Assembly (NCBI GenBank): GCA_963723355.1
Contig: CAVRQQ010000011.1
Location: 62,001 to 126,000 of the forward strand
Reading direction: 5' to 3'
Source: JAFDBW01 sp963723355
GTDB taxonomy: Bacteria; Desulfobacterota; Desulfuromonadia; Desulfuromonadales; BM103
Length of the DNA: 64,000 bases
Made by a program: the position numbers and the translations under genes. The notes under the pieces were generated by a model, which worked only from the letters and a program-made list of their open reading frames with translations, searched no databases and was not told the DNA's origin. This document shows positions 1-9,293 of this stretch, piece by piece. How positions within the stretch are numbered: the first letter of the stretch is position 1; every line of letters begins with the position of its first letter.

Positions 1-202
1 CGAACCAGCCACGCCAACCCCAGGCTCTGGCGCCGTAGACATGCAGGACGGCTTCCTCAGTAACGACCGGATCGGGTGCTATCCGCGCAGATTCGCGGCT
101 GGCAGTGCGCCAGTCTTTGTTGGATGAACAGTTAACCAAGGTCATACCTATTAACAGGACCATCGGCAGGACGATCAACATTTTTCTCAAACAGCGATTC
201 AA
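1..202 (-). CDS. DUF3750-like lipoprotein, 5' part only
   Basis: The reading frame starts at a TTG at 202, chosen because GGAG lies 7 bases upstream, and runs off the window edge. The first 25 residues are a signal peptide with a hydrophobic core and a Cys at residue 25 preceded by L-V-N, an acceptable but not ideal lipobox. The visible mature part ends in the motif V-Y-G-A-R-A-W-G-W-R-G-W-F, which resembles the start of the DUF3750 domain of uncharacterised bacterial proteins. An internal ATG at 181 is a possible alternative start. Function unknown; the family call rests on one motif. Confidence 0.55.
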   Translation of the reverse strand, partial: MNRCLRKMLIVLPMVLLIGMTLVNCSSNKDWRTASRESARIAPDPVVTEEAVLHVYGARAWGWRGWF

Positions 203-299
203 CAGAAACTCCGTTCCTCAGTTTATCGTATTGTAAACCGAATCGGCGTTTCGAGGGAAGCCACGTGACAATTTGTTGCGGAGATGTATGACAAGACAG

Positions 300-821
300 C
301 TAAAATCGCCCAACCGCAACCAGCCGGTTCTTCCAGTATGGGGCTTTCAGGCTGGCATAGCTGACGCCTTTGCCGGAGGAGGGGGCGTGGATGAAACGTT
401 TGTTGCCGGCATAGATGCCGACGTGGGCGATCTTTTTCGACGAGATGGTGAAGAAGACCAGGTCGCCCGCCTGCAGATTACCCGGGTTGACCAGTTGGCT
501 GGCTCTGAAGATATCCTGCGAAGTGCGCGGCAGCTTTAACCCGGCCTTGGCATATGAATACTGCACCAGACCGCTGCAGTCGAAGCCGCGCGGGTCTGCA
601 CCGCCGTAGCGATAGGCGACACCGAGCATGCTGCGGGCAGTATCCAGGGCCATCGTCCCGACATTTCGGCCCAGAGAGCCAAACTCGGCAGGCGCTGTTA
701 CCTTGCCGGGAGTGTTTGCCGATTTAGGCGTCGGCCCAGGTGCCCCGGAACAAGCAACCAGCAAAACAACCGGCAGCAAAAAAACCAGTTCAAAGGCCAT
801 TTTTCGTAAACTATGGGACAT
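300..821 (-). CDS. NlpC/P60 family lipoprotein, cell-wall endopeptidase
   Basis: A 173-residue protein with a signal peptide ending in L-V-A-C (Cys24), so probably a lipoprotein anchored in the envelope. The C-terminal 115 residues are an NlpC/P60 domain: the catalytic Cys82 lies in F-D-C-S-G-L-V, followed by P-R-T-S-Q, L-Q-A-G-D-L-V-F-F, His133 in A-H-V-G-I-Y and a third polar residue His145 (I-H-A-P). These are the Cys-His-His/polar residues of the family, which cleaves peptide stems of peptidoglycan. Length is typical for Spr/YafL-like enzymes. It is divergently oriented to pepN with 173 bases between them, space for two promoters. Confidence 0.85.
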   Translation of the reverse strand: MSHSLRKMAFELVFLLPVVLLVACSGAPGPTPKSANTPGKVTAPAEFGSLGRNVGTMALDTARSMLGVAYRYGGADPRGFDCSGLVQYSYAKAGLKLPRTSQDIFRASQLVNPGNLQAGDLVFFTISSKKIAHVGIYAGNKRFIHAPSSGKGVSYASLKAPYWKNRLVAVGRF

Positions 822-994
822 AAATCGTCCTTTTCGGCGAGTGAGAGCAATGTCTGAGCTCTTAATCAGTAGAATGTAGCAAGCATTGTTCCAAAATTGT
901 TCAGATGACAGTAAATATCAGGGATTGCCCTTTGCCATGTGGTATCAAATTGAGGTATCTTGAAGATGGATTTTCAGCAAGGGAACGGAACAGG

Positions 995-3642
995 ATGACA
1001 GACGAACTGCAGACAAATTATCTCAATGATTATCGCCCCCCGGGGTATCTGATCGATAATATTGCCCTTCACGTTGAGCTGGCACCCGAAAAGACCCGGG
1101 TGAGGGCCAAGCTGCAAGTACGAGCAAACCCGGAAAATCATGAACAGCAAGATCATCTTTACCTGCATGGCCGCCGGCTTGAACTTCTGAGCATCATGCT
1201 CGATGGCCTGGAGCTTGCCAGTCATGAGTTCTCTCAGGATGACGAAGGGATGACGATCCCCGGTGTCCCGGAAACGTTTGTCCTGGAGACGCTGGTCGAG
1301 ATCAACCCGCAGGCCAACACAGCACTCGAAGGGCTTTATCGCGCCAGCGACATCTATTGCACCCAGTGCGAGGCCCAGGGCTTTCGTAAAATCACTTTCT
1401 TCCCTGACCGGCCTGACGTCATGGCCCGCTACACGACAACCCTGGTGGGGGACATCGACAGCACTCCTGTCATGCTGGCCAACGGCAACCTGACTGGCTC
1501 AGGGGTGCTCGAGGACGGACGGCACTTCGCGACCTTCGAGGATCCTTTCCCGAAGCCGAGCTACCTGTTTGCCCTGGTGGCAGGTCGGTTGACGATGATC
1601 GAGGACCGTTACATCACCATGACCGGTCGCGAAGTCAGCCTGCAGATTTACGTCGAAGAACGTAATCGCCACAAGTGTACCCACGCCATGTTGTCGCTGA
1701 AGAACGCCATGCGCTGGGACGAACAAACCTACGGCCTGGAATATGACCTCGATGAATACAAGATCGTCGCGGTTGACGATTTCAATATGGGGGCGATGGA
1801 GAACAAGGGGCTGAACGTGTTCAACTCCAAGTATGTCCTGGCCCGGCCGGAGACGGCCACGGATGCCGACTACCAGGGGATCGAGGGTGTTATCGCCCAT
1901 GAGTATTTCCACAACTGGACCGGCAACCGGGTCACCTGTCGCGACTGGTTCCAGCTCAGCCTCAAGGAAGGGTTGACGGTATTTCGTGACCAGGAATTCT
2001 CAGCCGATATGGGCTCCCGTGCCGTCAAGCGGATTGATGACGTACGCCTGTTGCGCAACATCCAGTTTCCCGAAGATGCCGGTCCAATGGCGCACCCGGT
2101 CCGTCCCGATTCGTACGTCGAGATCAATAATTTCTACACTGCTACGGTTTATAACAAGGGCGCCGAAGTGATTCGCATGTACCAGGCCTTGCTCGGCGAA
2201 GAGGGATTCAAAAATGGCCTGAAACTCTACTTTGAACGCCATGATGGTCAGGCGGTGACCACGGATGATTTCCTTGCGGCCATGGCCGATGCCAACAATT
2301 TCGATCTTGATCAGCTGCGCACCTGGTACAACCAGTCTGGCACACCGGTGCTCGATATCTCGGGCGATTACGACGAAGAGGCACAACGGTTCAGGCTGCA
2401 CGTCAGTCAGTCCTGTCCGGCCACGCCCGGCCAACCGGACAAGCAGCCCTTCCTGATCCCGCTGCAGGTCGGGCTGGTTGGGCCTGACGGCCGGGATATG
2501 CCTTTGCAGCTTGCCGGCGAGGATCGCATGGATGGGCGACTCGCGTATATTGCTTGTCACGGCAACGGAACAGACTTTCGATTTCGTCAATGTGCGGCTT
2601 GCTCCGACCCCATCGTTGCTGCGTAATTTCTCCGCTCCGGTCAAGGTCAGCTTCCCTTACAGCCGTGAGGACCTGGCGTTCCTGTTTGCCCACGACAGTG
2701 ATTCCTTCAATCGCTGGGAAGCGGGGCAACGCCTGGCGACGGATGTAATCCTGGAAATTGTCGCAGCTTTTGCAGAGGATCGGAAGCCGGGGGTCCCGGA
2801 GACCTTCATGAGAGCTTTCCGGACCGCTCTGACAGACAGTCAGGCCGACCCGGCACTCCTGGCGCTGGCCTTGACGTTGCCGGCGGAACCGGAGTTGGCC
2901 GAGGCAATGGTCGTCGCCGATCCTGTAGCAATCCATGCCGCCAGGCAGATGGTGCGCAAGGCCGTGGCAGAGGAACTTGGCCAAGGACTTCGAACGGGTC
3001 ATGGCGGCCATGCAGGATCACAGCCTGTACTCTCCCGATCCCGACGCTATCGGACGGCGCAGCCTGAAGAACCTTTGCCTGGCCTATCTCTCGCTTATCG
3101 ATGACGCGGAGATCCATCAGGCCTGCTTTGATCAGTACGTCGATTCCGACAACATGACCGACCGCATGGCGGCCCTGACCTGCCTTGTGCACAATGGACT
3201 GCCGCAATACCAGGAGGCTCTTGCCGCGTTCTACCACAGGTTCCAGGATGACCCGCTGGTCGTCGACAAGTGGTTCAGCCTGCAGGCGACAGCCCCCCGG
3301 CCAGGGACTCTTGACCAGGTCAGGGAGTTGATGGAACATCCGGCTTTCACCATGCGCAACCCGAACCGCGTGCGTTCCCTGGTCGGTGCTTTCGCTCATG
3401 GCAACCCGGCGTGTTTCCATGACCTGTCCGGCGCCGGTTACGCGTTCGTTGCTGACCGAGTCCTCGAGCTGGATACGATGAACCCGCAGGTTGCTGCCAG
3501 GATGCTGTCGCCACTCAGCAGGTGGAAACGCTACGGGCAGGGACATCAGGAACTGATGCGTGAACAGCTTGAGCGGATCCGGAGGCAGGCACAGTTATCG
3601 AATGATGTCGGTGAAATTGTAGAAAAGAGCCTGCTGAACTGA
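995..3642 (+). CDS. pepN: aminopeptidase N, alanyl aminopeptidase (two frameshifts in this sequence)
   Basis: M1-family zinc aminopeptidase that removes N-terminal residues from peptides in the cytoplasm. Start ATG 995 (MTDELQTN) was preferred over upstream ATG 905 because homologues begin just before L-x-D-Y-R-P-P-x-Y-L-I. The exopeptidase motif G-A-M-E-N is at residues 266-270 and the zinc motif H-E-Y-F-H at 302-306, with the distal Glu in L-K-E-G-L-T-V-F. The conserved frame breaks near 2540 (after G-R-L) and again near 2980 (between A-E-E-L and A-K-D-F-E-R); each break is explained by one extra base. Read through, the product is about 880 residues, the normal PepN length, and the C-terminal helical domain is present to 3642. 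I treat it as an intact gene with sequence errors. Confidence 0.9.
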
Positions 3643-3720
3643 TGGACTGTTTAGTTGTCGAATCGGTTCAACGCTTCAAAGGCACCGTGATGCCAATTCA
3701 ACAATCAAATTGAGATTGAG

Positions 3721-4755
3721 ATGAATCCTGTGAATCAAGATGTCCTGATTATCGGCTGCGGCGATATCGGCGTTCGGGTGGCCCGGATTTTACAGGCCTC
3801 GGGCAGCAAGGTCGCCGGCCTGGCCCGCTCCGTGGAGGCTGCGGAGCGTTTGCGTGGTTTCAATATTGAGCCTGTCATGGGCAATCTGGATGATGCCGAT
3901 TCCCTGGAGACATTGCCGAGCAAGGGAAAACTGGTTTTTTACCTCGCCCCACCTCCCGGCGGCGGTCCGATTGACGGACGCATGCGCACGTTCTGCGAGG
4001 TTGTCGGTCCTGGTCAGGCCCCGGAAAAAATCGTCTATATGAGCACCAGCGGTGTGTACGGTGATTGCCATGGAGCCCGGGTCACCGAAGCGACGCCGGT
4101 CAATCCGCAAACCAGCCGCGCACAACGCCGCGTTGATGCCGAAAATGTCCTGCAGGAGTGGGGGCGGACTAACGGCGTGCCAGTGGTCATCTTGCGGGTC
4201 ACCGGTATTTATGGTCCCGGCCGACTACCTTTGGCAAGGCTTCGTCAGGGACATCCGGTGTTGAAGGAAGCAGAATCGCCGCCAACCAACCGGATTCATG
4301 CCGACGATCTGGCCGCGGTTTGTGTCGCCGCCGCGGAAAAAGCCGCCGATGGTGATATCTTTAATGTCAGCGACGGGCAGTCAGGGACCATGACCGGGTA
4401 CTTCAACGCGATCGCCGATCTCCTCGAATTGCCGCGACCGCAACAGGTTAGTATGGAAGAAGCGCAACAGGTGATGAATCCGATGATGCTCTCCTACCTC
4501 CAGGAAGCCCGGCGCATGGACAATCGGAAAATGGTCGAACAACTCGGTATCATCCTGCAGTATCCTGATCTCGAATCAGGGTTGAAAAATATTGTTGCGC
4601 AACTCGATCACCCCGGGATGGGTTATTTGGGCTCAGTGTCGCCACTGAGCCCGGAACGCGGGACGAGGTACGAGGAACGTGGAAAGCCAAAAGTCAGAAT
4701 CAATCGTTGTTATTCATGGCAAAATTGTCTTTTTCTGAAGGATTGTGAAACATAA
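3721..4755 (+). CDS. NAD(P)-dependent sugar epimerase/dehydratase-like SDR (YeeZ type)
   Basis: Extended short-chain dehydrogenase. The Rossmann motif G12-C-G14-D-I-G17 follows the first strand, and Y-M-S-T-S-G-V-Y-G-D near residue 107 carries the usual Ser-Tyr region; R-V-T-G-I-Y-G-P-G-R and R-I-H-A-D-D-L-A are standard SDR-epimerase motifs. YeeZ-like proteins are about 275-300 residues, and homology here appears to end around residue 300 (H-P-G-M-G). The last 40 residues are encoded by a perfect hairpin (4629-4652) and by a heptamer-repeat arm (4652-4684), so the tail is probably acquired non-conserved sequence or the product of a shifted frame. Substrate unknown. Confidence 0.75.
   Translation: MNPVNQDVLIIGCGDIGVRVARILQASGSKVAGLARSVEAAERLRGFNIEPVMGNLDDADSLETLPSKGKLVFYLAPPPGGGPIDGRMRTFCEVVGPGQAPEKIVYMSTSGVYGDCHGARVTEATPVNPQTSRAQRRVDAENVLQEWGRTNGVPVVILRVTGIYGPGRLPLARLRQGHPVLKEAESPPTNRIHADDLAAVCVAAAEKAADGDIFNVSDGQSGTMTGYFNAIADLLELPRPQQVSMEEAQQVMNPMMLSYLQEARRMDNRKMVEQLGIILQYPDLESGLKNIVAQLDHPGMGYLGSVSPLSPERGTRYEERGKPKVRINRCYSWQNCLFLKDCET
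4629..4652. repeat. perfect 10-bp hairpin inside the SDR 3' end
   Basis: GGGCTCAGTG at 4629-4638 pairs perfectly with CACTGAGCCC at 4643-4652 around the loop TCGC. There is no T-tract, so it is not a classical terminator. It abuts a heptamer-repeat arm directly, and both lie within the annotated frame of the SDR gene. Confidence 0.7.
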
Positions 4756-4838
4756 GCAACTAAATAGAAAATCCGGAACGTGTCAGTGGGTTTGTGGGCG
4801 TCGAAATTCGCGTCCCACGTCCCGCGTCCCGCGTCCCT
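4652..4838. repeat. inverted heptamer-repeat element A
   Basis: Left arm 4652-4684 is built of 7-bp units such as AACGCGG, GACGAGG and TACGAGG; right arm 4808-4838 is built of units such as CGCGTCC and CACGTCC, the reverse-complement type. The arms are separated by 123 bases. The element spans the end of the SDR gene and the leader of hemY. Confidence 0.75.
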
Positions 4839-4855
4839 GATTCCCGGAGGAAATC

Positions 4856-6265
4856 ATGAAAAAAGTGGCAATCATCGGAGCCGGTATTTCCGGTTTGAGT
4901 ACAGCTTATGCTGTGGAACGTCTGGCCGCGGCGGCCGGGATCGACGTCGCCGTGACGGTCTTTGAGCGTGACGAGCGTACCGGCGGTAAAATATGGAGCA
5001 TCAGGGAAGAGGGATACCTCTGCGAATGGGGCCCGAACGGTTTTCTCGACAGCAAACCGATGACGCTGGAGCTGTGCGACCAGCTCGGGATCCGTGACCA
5101 GCTGGAGCGTTCCAATGACAATGCCCGCAAACGCTTCATCTACAGTGGCGGCATTCTCAACCGGCTGCCGGAAAACGGACCGATGTTCCTGCAGTCGAAG
5201 CTGATCAGCTGGCCCGGAAAGATCCGCCTGGCCCAGGAATTCATCAAGCCGAAGCGCACCGACGGGGTCGATGAAACGCTGGCTGAATTTGCCCGTCGAA
5301 GGCTTGGTCCGGAAGCACTCGACAAGTTGATTGGCCCGATGGTCTCCGGCATCTTTGCCGGAAATCCCGAAACCATGAGCCTGAAGAGCTGCTTCCCGCG
5401 GATCCACGAACTGGAACAAGAGTTTGGCGGTCTTCTCAAGGCAATGATCAAACTGGCCAAGCAGAAGAAGGCCGAGATCAAAGCCGGCAAACAGGTCGCC
5501 AGTGCAGCCGGACCAGGCGGAGTGCTGACGTCCTTTGTCGGCGGCATTCAGGAGTTAACCGATGCTACGGTCAAGGGGCTCAAGGGCAAGGTGCAGACCG
5601 GCAGTGCAGTAACCGGCCTGAAACCAATCTCCGGTGGATGGGAGCTTGAGTTGACTGATGGCGATAAATTTGATGCTGATATCGCGGTCTCTGCTGCACC
5701 GGCGCATATCCTCAAAGATCTTGTCACACCCTTTGACGAAGCTCTTTCCGGTCTTATTGCCGACATCCCTTACGCACCGATGAACGTCGTCTGTTTCGGC
5801 TATGAACAGGGAAAAATTGCACGTGACCTGGATGGCTTCGGCTACCTGATACCCAAAAAAGAAGGGTGCGCGATTCTCGGCACCCTCTGGGACTCAAGCA
5901 TTTTCCCGCAGCGAGCCCCCGAGGGACATGTCCTGCTGCGTTCCATGATGGGTGGCGCGACCAACCCTGATGCTATAGGTCTGAGCGATGCCGAGGTCAA
6001 GCAGCGGACCATGGCAGAACTGAAGAAGATCATGGGGATTGTCGTCGAACCCGATTTCGTGCGGGTCTTCCGTCACCAACGAGCCATTCCGCAATACGTC
6101 GTAGGTCATGCCGACCGGCTTGTGGCGATTGATGACAGCCTGAAAAAGCATTCCGGCCTGATTCTGACCGGTAATGCCTTCTTCGGCATCGGTCTCAATG
6201 ATTGTGTCAATGCCGCCAACAAAGCTGCTGAACAGGTTGTTTCATGCCTGAAAAAAACCGACTGA
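4856..6265 (+). CDS. hemY: protoporphyrinogen oxidase, HemY type
   Basis: A 469-residue FAD-dependent oxidase converting protoporphyrinogen IX to protoporphyrin IX in haem synthesis. The FAD-binding motif G8-A-G10-I-S-G13-L-S-T-A-Y starts the protein, followed by F-E-R-D-E-R-T-G-G-K-I and W-G-P-N-G-F-L-D, the typical PPOX signature, and the C-terminal G-N-A-F-F-G-I-G-L-N-D-C FAD segment. Start ATG 4856 has GGAGG 7 bases upstream. The length matches the family. Protein and DNA are uninterrupted. Haem supply fits the haem-copper oxidase operon further along the window, but the genes are not adjacent. Confidence 0.93.
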   Translation: MKKVAIIGAGISGLSTAYAVERLAAAAGIDVAVTVFERDERTGGKIWSIREEGYLCEWGPNGFLDSKPMTLELCDQLGIRDQLERSNDNARKRFIYSGGILNRLPENGPMFLQSKLISWPGKIRLAQEFIKPKRTDGVDETLAEFARRRLGPEALDKLIGPMVSGIFAGNPETMSLKSCFPRIHELEQEFGGLLKAMIKLAKQKKAEIKAGKQVASAAGPGGVLTSFVGGIQELTDATVKGLKGKVQTGSAVTGLKPISGGWELELTDGDKFDADIAVSAAPAHILKDLVTPFDEALSGLIADIPYAPMNVVCFGYEQGKIARDLDGFGYLIPKKEGCAILGTLWDSSIFPQRAPEGHVLLRSMMGGATNPDAIGLSDAEVKQRTMAELKKIMGIVVEPDFVRVFRHQRAIPQYVVGHADRLVAIDDSLKKHSGLILTGNAFFGIGLNDCVNAANKAAEQVVSCLKKTD

Positions 6266-6371
6266 TGCAGTCCGGTCTCTTCAATCGTCTTGAAAGTATG
6301 AGTGATTGCTCATACAGTGGGGCATTAGTGAAGAGGGAGTTTGCTGTGGGTCTCTGTTTTGGGGAGTTTTC

Positions 6372-7283
6372 GTGAGATTATTAACGCGTTCAGATTTCGA
6401 CGGCACATGCTGCGCAGTCCTCTTGAAGGAACTTGGCCTGGTCGATGAAATGGTCTACGCCCATCCCAAGGACCTGCAGGATGGCAAGATACCTGTGACG
6501 AAAAACGACATCCTCGCCAACGTTCCCTTTGTGCCGGGTTGCGGGCTCTGGTTCGATCATCACTCAAGTGAACAGGAGCGCAACGGCCTGACCGGGAAAT
6601 ATGAAGGACTGAGTAAAAATTCACCGAGTACGGCGCGTGTTATCAGCGACTACTACGGGGCTGACAAGTTTACCAGGTTCGAAGAACTTCTTGAGCAGGT
6701 TGACAAGATCGATTCGGCGCAACTCACAGAGGCAGAGATCCTTGATCCGAGCGGCTGGGTTCTGCTTGGATTCCTGGCCGACCCAAGAACCGGGCTCGGT
6801 TATTACCAAAACTTCAGAATCAGCAACCTGGAATATTGTCTCAAGATGGTTGAGATGATCAGGAGCATGACCATAGAAGAGATTTTGGCCCACCCTGATA
6901 CGGTCGAGCGCACCAAGCTGTACTTCGAAAATACCGAAAAAGCCAAAACATTTTACAGAAAATGCTCCTGGGTCGACGGGTCGATCGTCATCTCGGATTT
7001 TCGTATCGTCGGTCTGGCTCCGCCCTCAAATCGTTTCCTGGTTTATTCCCTTTATCCTGAAGCCAATATCTCGATCCGCATGATGGACGGGAAAAACAGC
7101 GAATACGTTTCCTTTTCTGTCGGCTACAGTGTCATCAACCGGACCGCGACAGTCGACGTCGGCTCCTTGATGCTCAAATTCGGTGGAGGGGGGCACAAGG
7201 TTGTCGGAACCTGCCAGGTTCCGTATGAGCAGGCGGAAAGTATTCTTGATGAAATGATTCAGTTTATTAAGTCGAATAGCTAA
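6372..7283 (+). CDS. DHH-family phosphoesterase (exopolyphosphatase-like)
   Basis: A 303-residue protein beginning at GTG 6372, chosen because GGGGAG sits six bases upstream and because the conserved region starts immediately with R-L-L-T-R-S-D-F-D-G. That S-D-F-D-G motif and L-W-F-D-H-H-S-S-E (the DHH motif) supply metal ligands of the DHH superfamily, which includes RecJ, NrnA and PPX1-like enzymes. A DHHA1-like C-terminal segment with F-G-G-G-G-H-K (residues near 277) binds substrate phosphate in this family. Likely substrate is a short oligonucleotide, pAp, or polyphosphate; the sequence does not decide which. Confidence 0.8.
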   Translation: MRLLTRSDFDGTCCAVLLKELGLVDEMVYAHPKDLQDGKIPVTKNDILANVPFVPGCGLWFDHHSSEQERNGLTGKYEGLSKNSPSTARVISDYYGADKFTRFEELLEQVDKIDSAQLTEAEILDPSGWVLLGFLADPRTGLGYYQNFRISNLEYCLKMVEMIRSMTIEEILAHPDTVERTKLYFENTEKAKTFYRKCSWVDGSIVISDFRIVGLAPPSNRFLVYSLYPEANISIRMMDGKNSEYVSFSVGYSVINRTATVDVGSLMLKFGGGGHKVVGTCQVPYEQAESILDEMIQFIKSNS

Positions 7284-7582
7284 ATGACGGGCGACAGGTC
7301 TGTTGCCTCAGGCTGCGGACAAAGTTCAGCCAGACTTCACGATAGAGAGGCAACAGATTATCCATCTGTTGCCTTTTGCGTAGTCGATAATTTTGTTACA
7401 CACTTTCCACGCCAACGCTGTGTCCGATAAATCATTTCACCCAGAAACACATCTTGATCATCAATCTCTGCAAGATTACCCCCTGTCTGCCGTATGTCCA
7501 TCTGCCGGTTTTCTTGTGGGTTGCCTGTGTAATTAAATTATGTTAATTTTGCAAATCAATGATTATTCAAGGGGGTCAAAAG
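7284..7582. other. intergenic region with terminator and no gene
   Basis: About 300 bases between the DHH gene and the double rhodanese. It holds the hairpin terminator described separately; the remainder is AT-richer toward the rhodanese start and probably contains its promoter, but no convincing -35/-10 pair was picked. Confidence 0.5.
7348..7378 (+). terminator. rho-independent terminator after DHH gene
   Basis: AGGCAACAGAT (7348-7358) pairs perfectly with ATCTGTTGCCT (7364-7374) around a 5-base loop and is followed by a short T run. Placed 65 bases after the DHH stop. Confidence 0.8.
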
Positions 7583-8317
7583 ATGCGTAAATTACTGTTG
7601 ATTCTATCGGTCGGGATGGTTGCCGTACTTTTAACCTCAACCCTTGCCTCCGCTTCGCAAGGTTATCAGGATATCGATGCTGCTGGGACGAAGGCCTTGA
7701 TGGAGAATGCAGACGCACTGGTCGTTTTCCCCCTCAGCCCTATAGAGTTTGACAACAAGCACATCGAGGGCTCCGTCAATATCGTTATGGACATGCTGGA
7801 ATATGATCTGCCAGAGGATAAAGAAAGACATATTGTTTTTTACTGCCTGGGAATCAAATGCGTTGCTTCCTGGCGAGCTGCCGAGAAAGCTGTTGAACTG
7901 GGTTACAAGAATGTTTATGCCTTCCGTGAGGGGATCCCGGGCTGGGAGAAGGCCGGATATCCACTGGTGACTGTCAAACCTCTGCCTGATGTCGAGGTTG
8001 AGCAGGTATCGACTATGGAATTGGCAGCCATGCTCGATAAAGACGATGTCACCCTGGTTGATATCAATCTCGATGAAGATGCGCACAAATTCCATATTGA
8101 CCACCCAAAACGTGTACATATCCCGCTCGATGAACTGAATGTCAGCGTGGAGCAATTACCACGGGACAAGAGGATCGTGGTGATCTGCCTGAAGGGTAAA
8201 CGGTCCCCCACTGCCGTGAAATACCTGGTAGGCCAGGGTTTCACAGATGTTGTCATGGTCGAGGGTGGTATGCAGAAATGGGTTCTGGAGGGTCGGCCGG
8301 TGAAACGGGTCAGCTGA
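7583..8317 (+). CDS. exported protein with two rhodanese domains
   Basis: A 244-residue protein with a cleavable signal peptide (residues 1-24, ending A-S-A-S). Two rhodanese-like domains follow. Domain 1 (about 28-130) has a possible active-site Cys88 in F-Y-C-L-G-I-K-C and ends with the signature G-I-P-G-W-E-K-A-G-Y-P. Domain 2 (about 142-240) has Cys202 in I-C-L-K-G-K-R-S-P-T-A and ends G-G-M-Q-K-W-V-L-E-G-R-P. Both Cys loops have the right length for sulfurtransferase or phosphatase-like activity. Start ATG 7583 was chosen for the GGGGG eight bases upstream. Periplasmic sulfur carrier is the likely role; substrate unknown. Confidence 0.82.
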   Translation: MRKLLLILSVGMVAVLLTSTLASASQGYQDIDAAGTKALMENADALVVFPLSPIEFDNKHIEGSVNIVMDMLEYDLPEDKERHIVFYCLGIKCVASWRAAEKAVELGYKNVYAFREGIPGWEKAGYPLVTVKPLPDVEVEQVSTMELAAMLDKDDVTLVDINLDEDAHKFHIDHPKRVHIPLDELNVSVEQLPRDKRIVVICLKGKRSPTAVKYLVGQGFTDVVMVEGGMQKWVLEGRPVKRVS

Positions 8318-8396
8318 GGTCAAGAATTCTTACGCGCACCCTGTCTCGTCAGCCGTTCAATATTTTGTAGAAGGTGTTGTGGAGATCTTCTGATAG

Positions 8397-8434
8397 ACAG
8401 CGATGTTCCCTCTGCCCGGGAGCGTCGCTGTTTT
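8397..8434. terminator. hairpin between convergent rhodanese and PPTase genes
   Basis: ACAGCGA at 8397-8403 pairs with TCGCTGT at 8424-8430, with a GC-rich partially paired interior, then TTTTC. It lies at the junction of two convergent genes and could end the rhodanese transcript. Confidence 0.55.
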
Positions 8435-9126
8435 CATTGTTCCAGCACCCTTGTTACGATTGCGTTTGCAGAACTGTCGTCATCCATGTGGATCGCAACA
8501 GCAGCCTTGTAATCCCCGGCAATCTCCAGATCGAGCACCCGGTATTCCCGATGGTCTTCAGAACTTGGCACGTGGATACCCGCGGAAATCTCATTCATGT
8601 CGGTTTTGTTGATTGCGTGGAAGAACCCTGTGCCGAGTGCTTTGACATAGGCTTCCTTGCGAGTCCAGAGGGTGAAGAAGAACTCCCGCTGCGCTAACGG
8701 GTCTTTCACCTCGGCCAATTGTGAAGCTTCATCTCCGGACATGAAATGACGTGCCAACTGAAGAGGGTTGCTTGTCTCCTGAATCCGCTCAATATCGACG
8801 CCGATTTCGCAATCTTGACAGATTGCAATCAGGAGTCTGTCGCCACTGTGGGACAGACTGAAATTCAGTTCGTGCCGGCCAGCAGTCTTGAGGTGCGGTT
8901 TGCCGTGTTGTCCATAACGATAGCCGATTGAACGGGCATCCGTTTGCAGGTAACGGCAGAGTGTCTGTCTGAGAAGATGGTGGGAGATGAGAAAGTCCTG
9001 TCTGGCGCGTTCCACCTTGAACCTGTCTGCACGGGCCAGTTCTTCAGCTGAGAGGCAGGATAGGGCCTCTGCCACGAGGTGGGTGTTTTCTCCGAATCGA
9101 AACGAATGTATAAAGATATCAGTCAC
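8434..9126 (-). CDS. 4'-phosphopantetheinyl transferase, Sfp type
   Basis: A 230-residue enzyme that moves phosphopantetheine from CoA to the serine of acyl- or peptidyl-carrier proteins. The family motifs are all visible: F-S-L-S-H-S-G-D at 89-96, the Mg-binding G-V-D-I-E with Asp111 and Glu113, and F-T-L-W-T-R-K-E-A-Y-V-K-A-L-G around 151-165. Two-domain Sfp length (about 225-240) is respected, unlike the short AcpS type. No carrier-protein synthase cluster is nearby, so its partner is elsewhere in the genome, most likely fatty-acid ACP or a polyunsaturated fatty acid or siderophore system. Confidence 0.9.
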   Translation of the reverse strand: MTDIFIHSFRFGENTHLVAEALSCLSAEELARADRFKVERARQDFLISHHLLRQTLCRYLQTDARSIGYRYGQHGKPHLKTAGRHELNFSLSHSGDRLLIAICQDCEIGVDIERIQETSNPLQLARHFMSGDEASQLAEVKDPLAQREFFFTLWTRKEAYVKALGTGFFHAINKTDMNEISAGIHVPSSEDHREYRVLDLEIAGDYKAAVAIHMDDDSSANAIVTRVLEQ

Positions 9127-9293
9127 CCATCCTCCCGTACTCCGTCGTTAGAGGCTTGATCGGATTGTATCTTGTCCTGGCTATGCAGGGCAACCATCTC
9201 CACTGATGCGAAAGCGAGCAGGTGCCTTTTGCCGGATGAGGTCCGGCGGACCGGATTCGCACTTCGATGCACTTTAATGATATACTTATCCGC

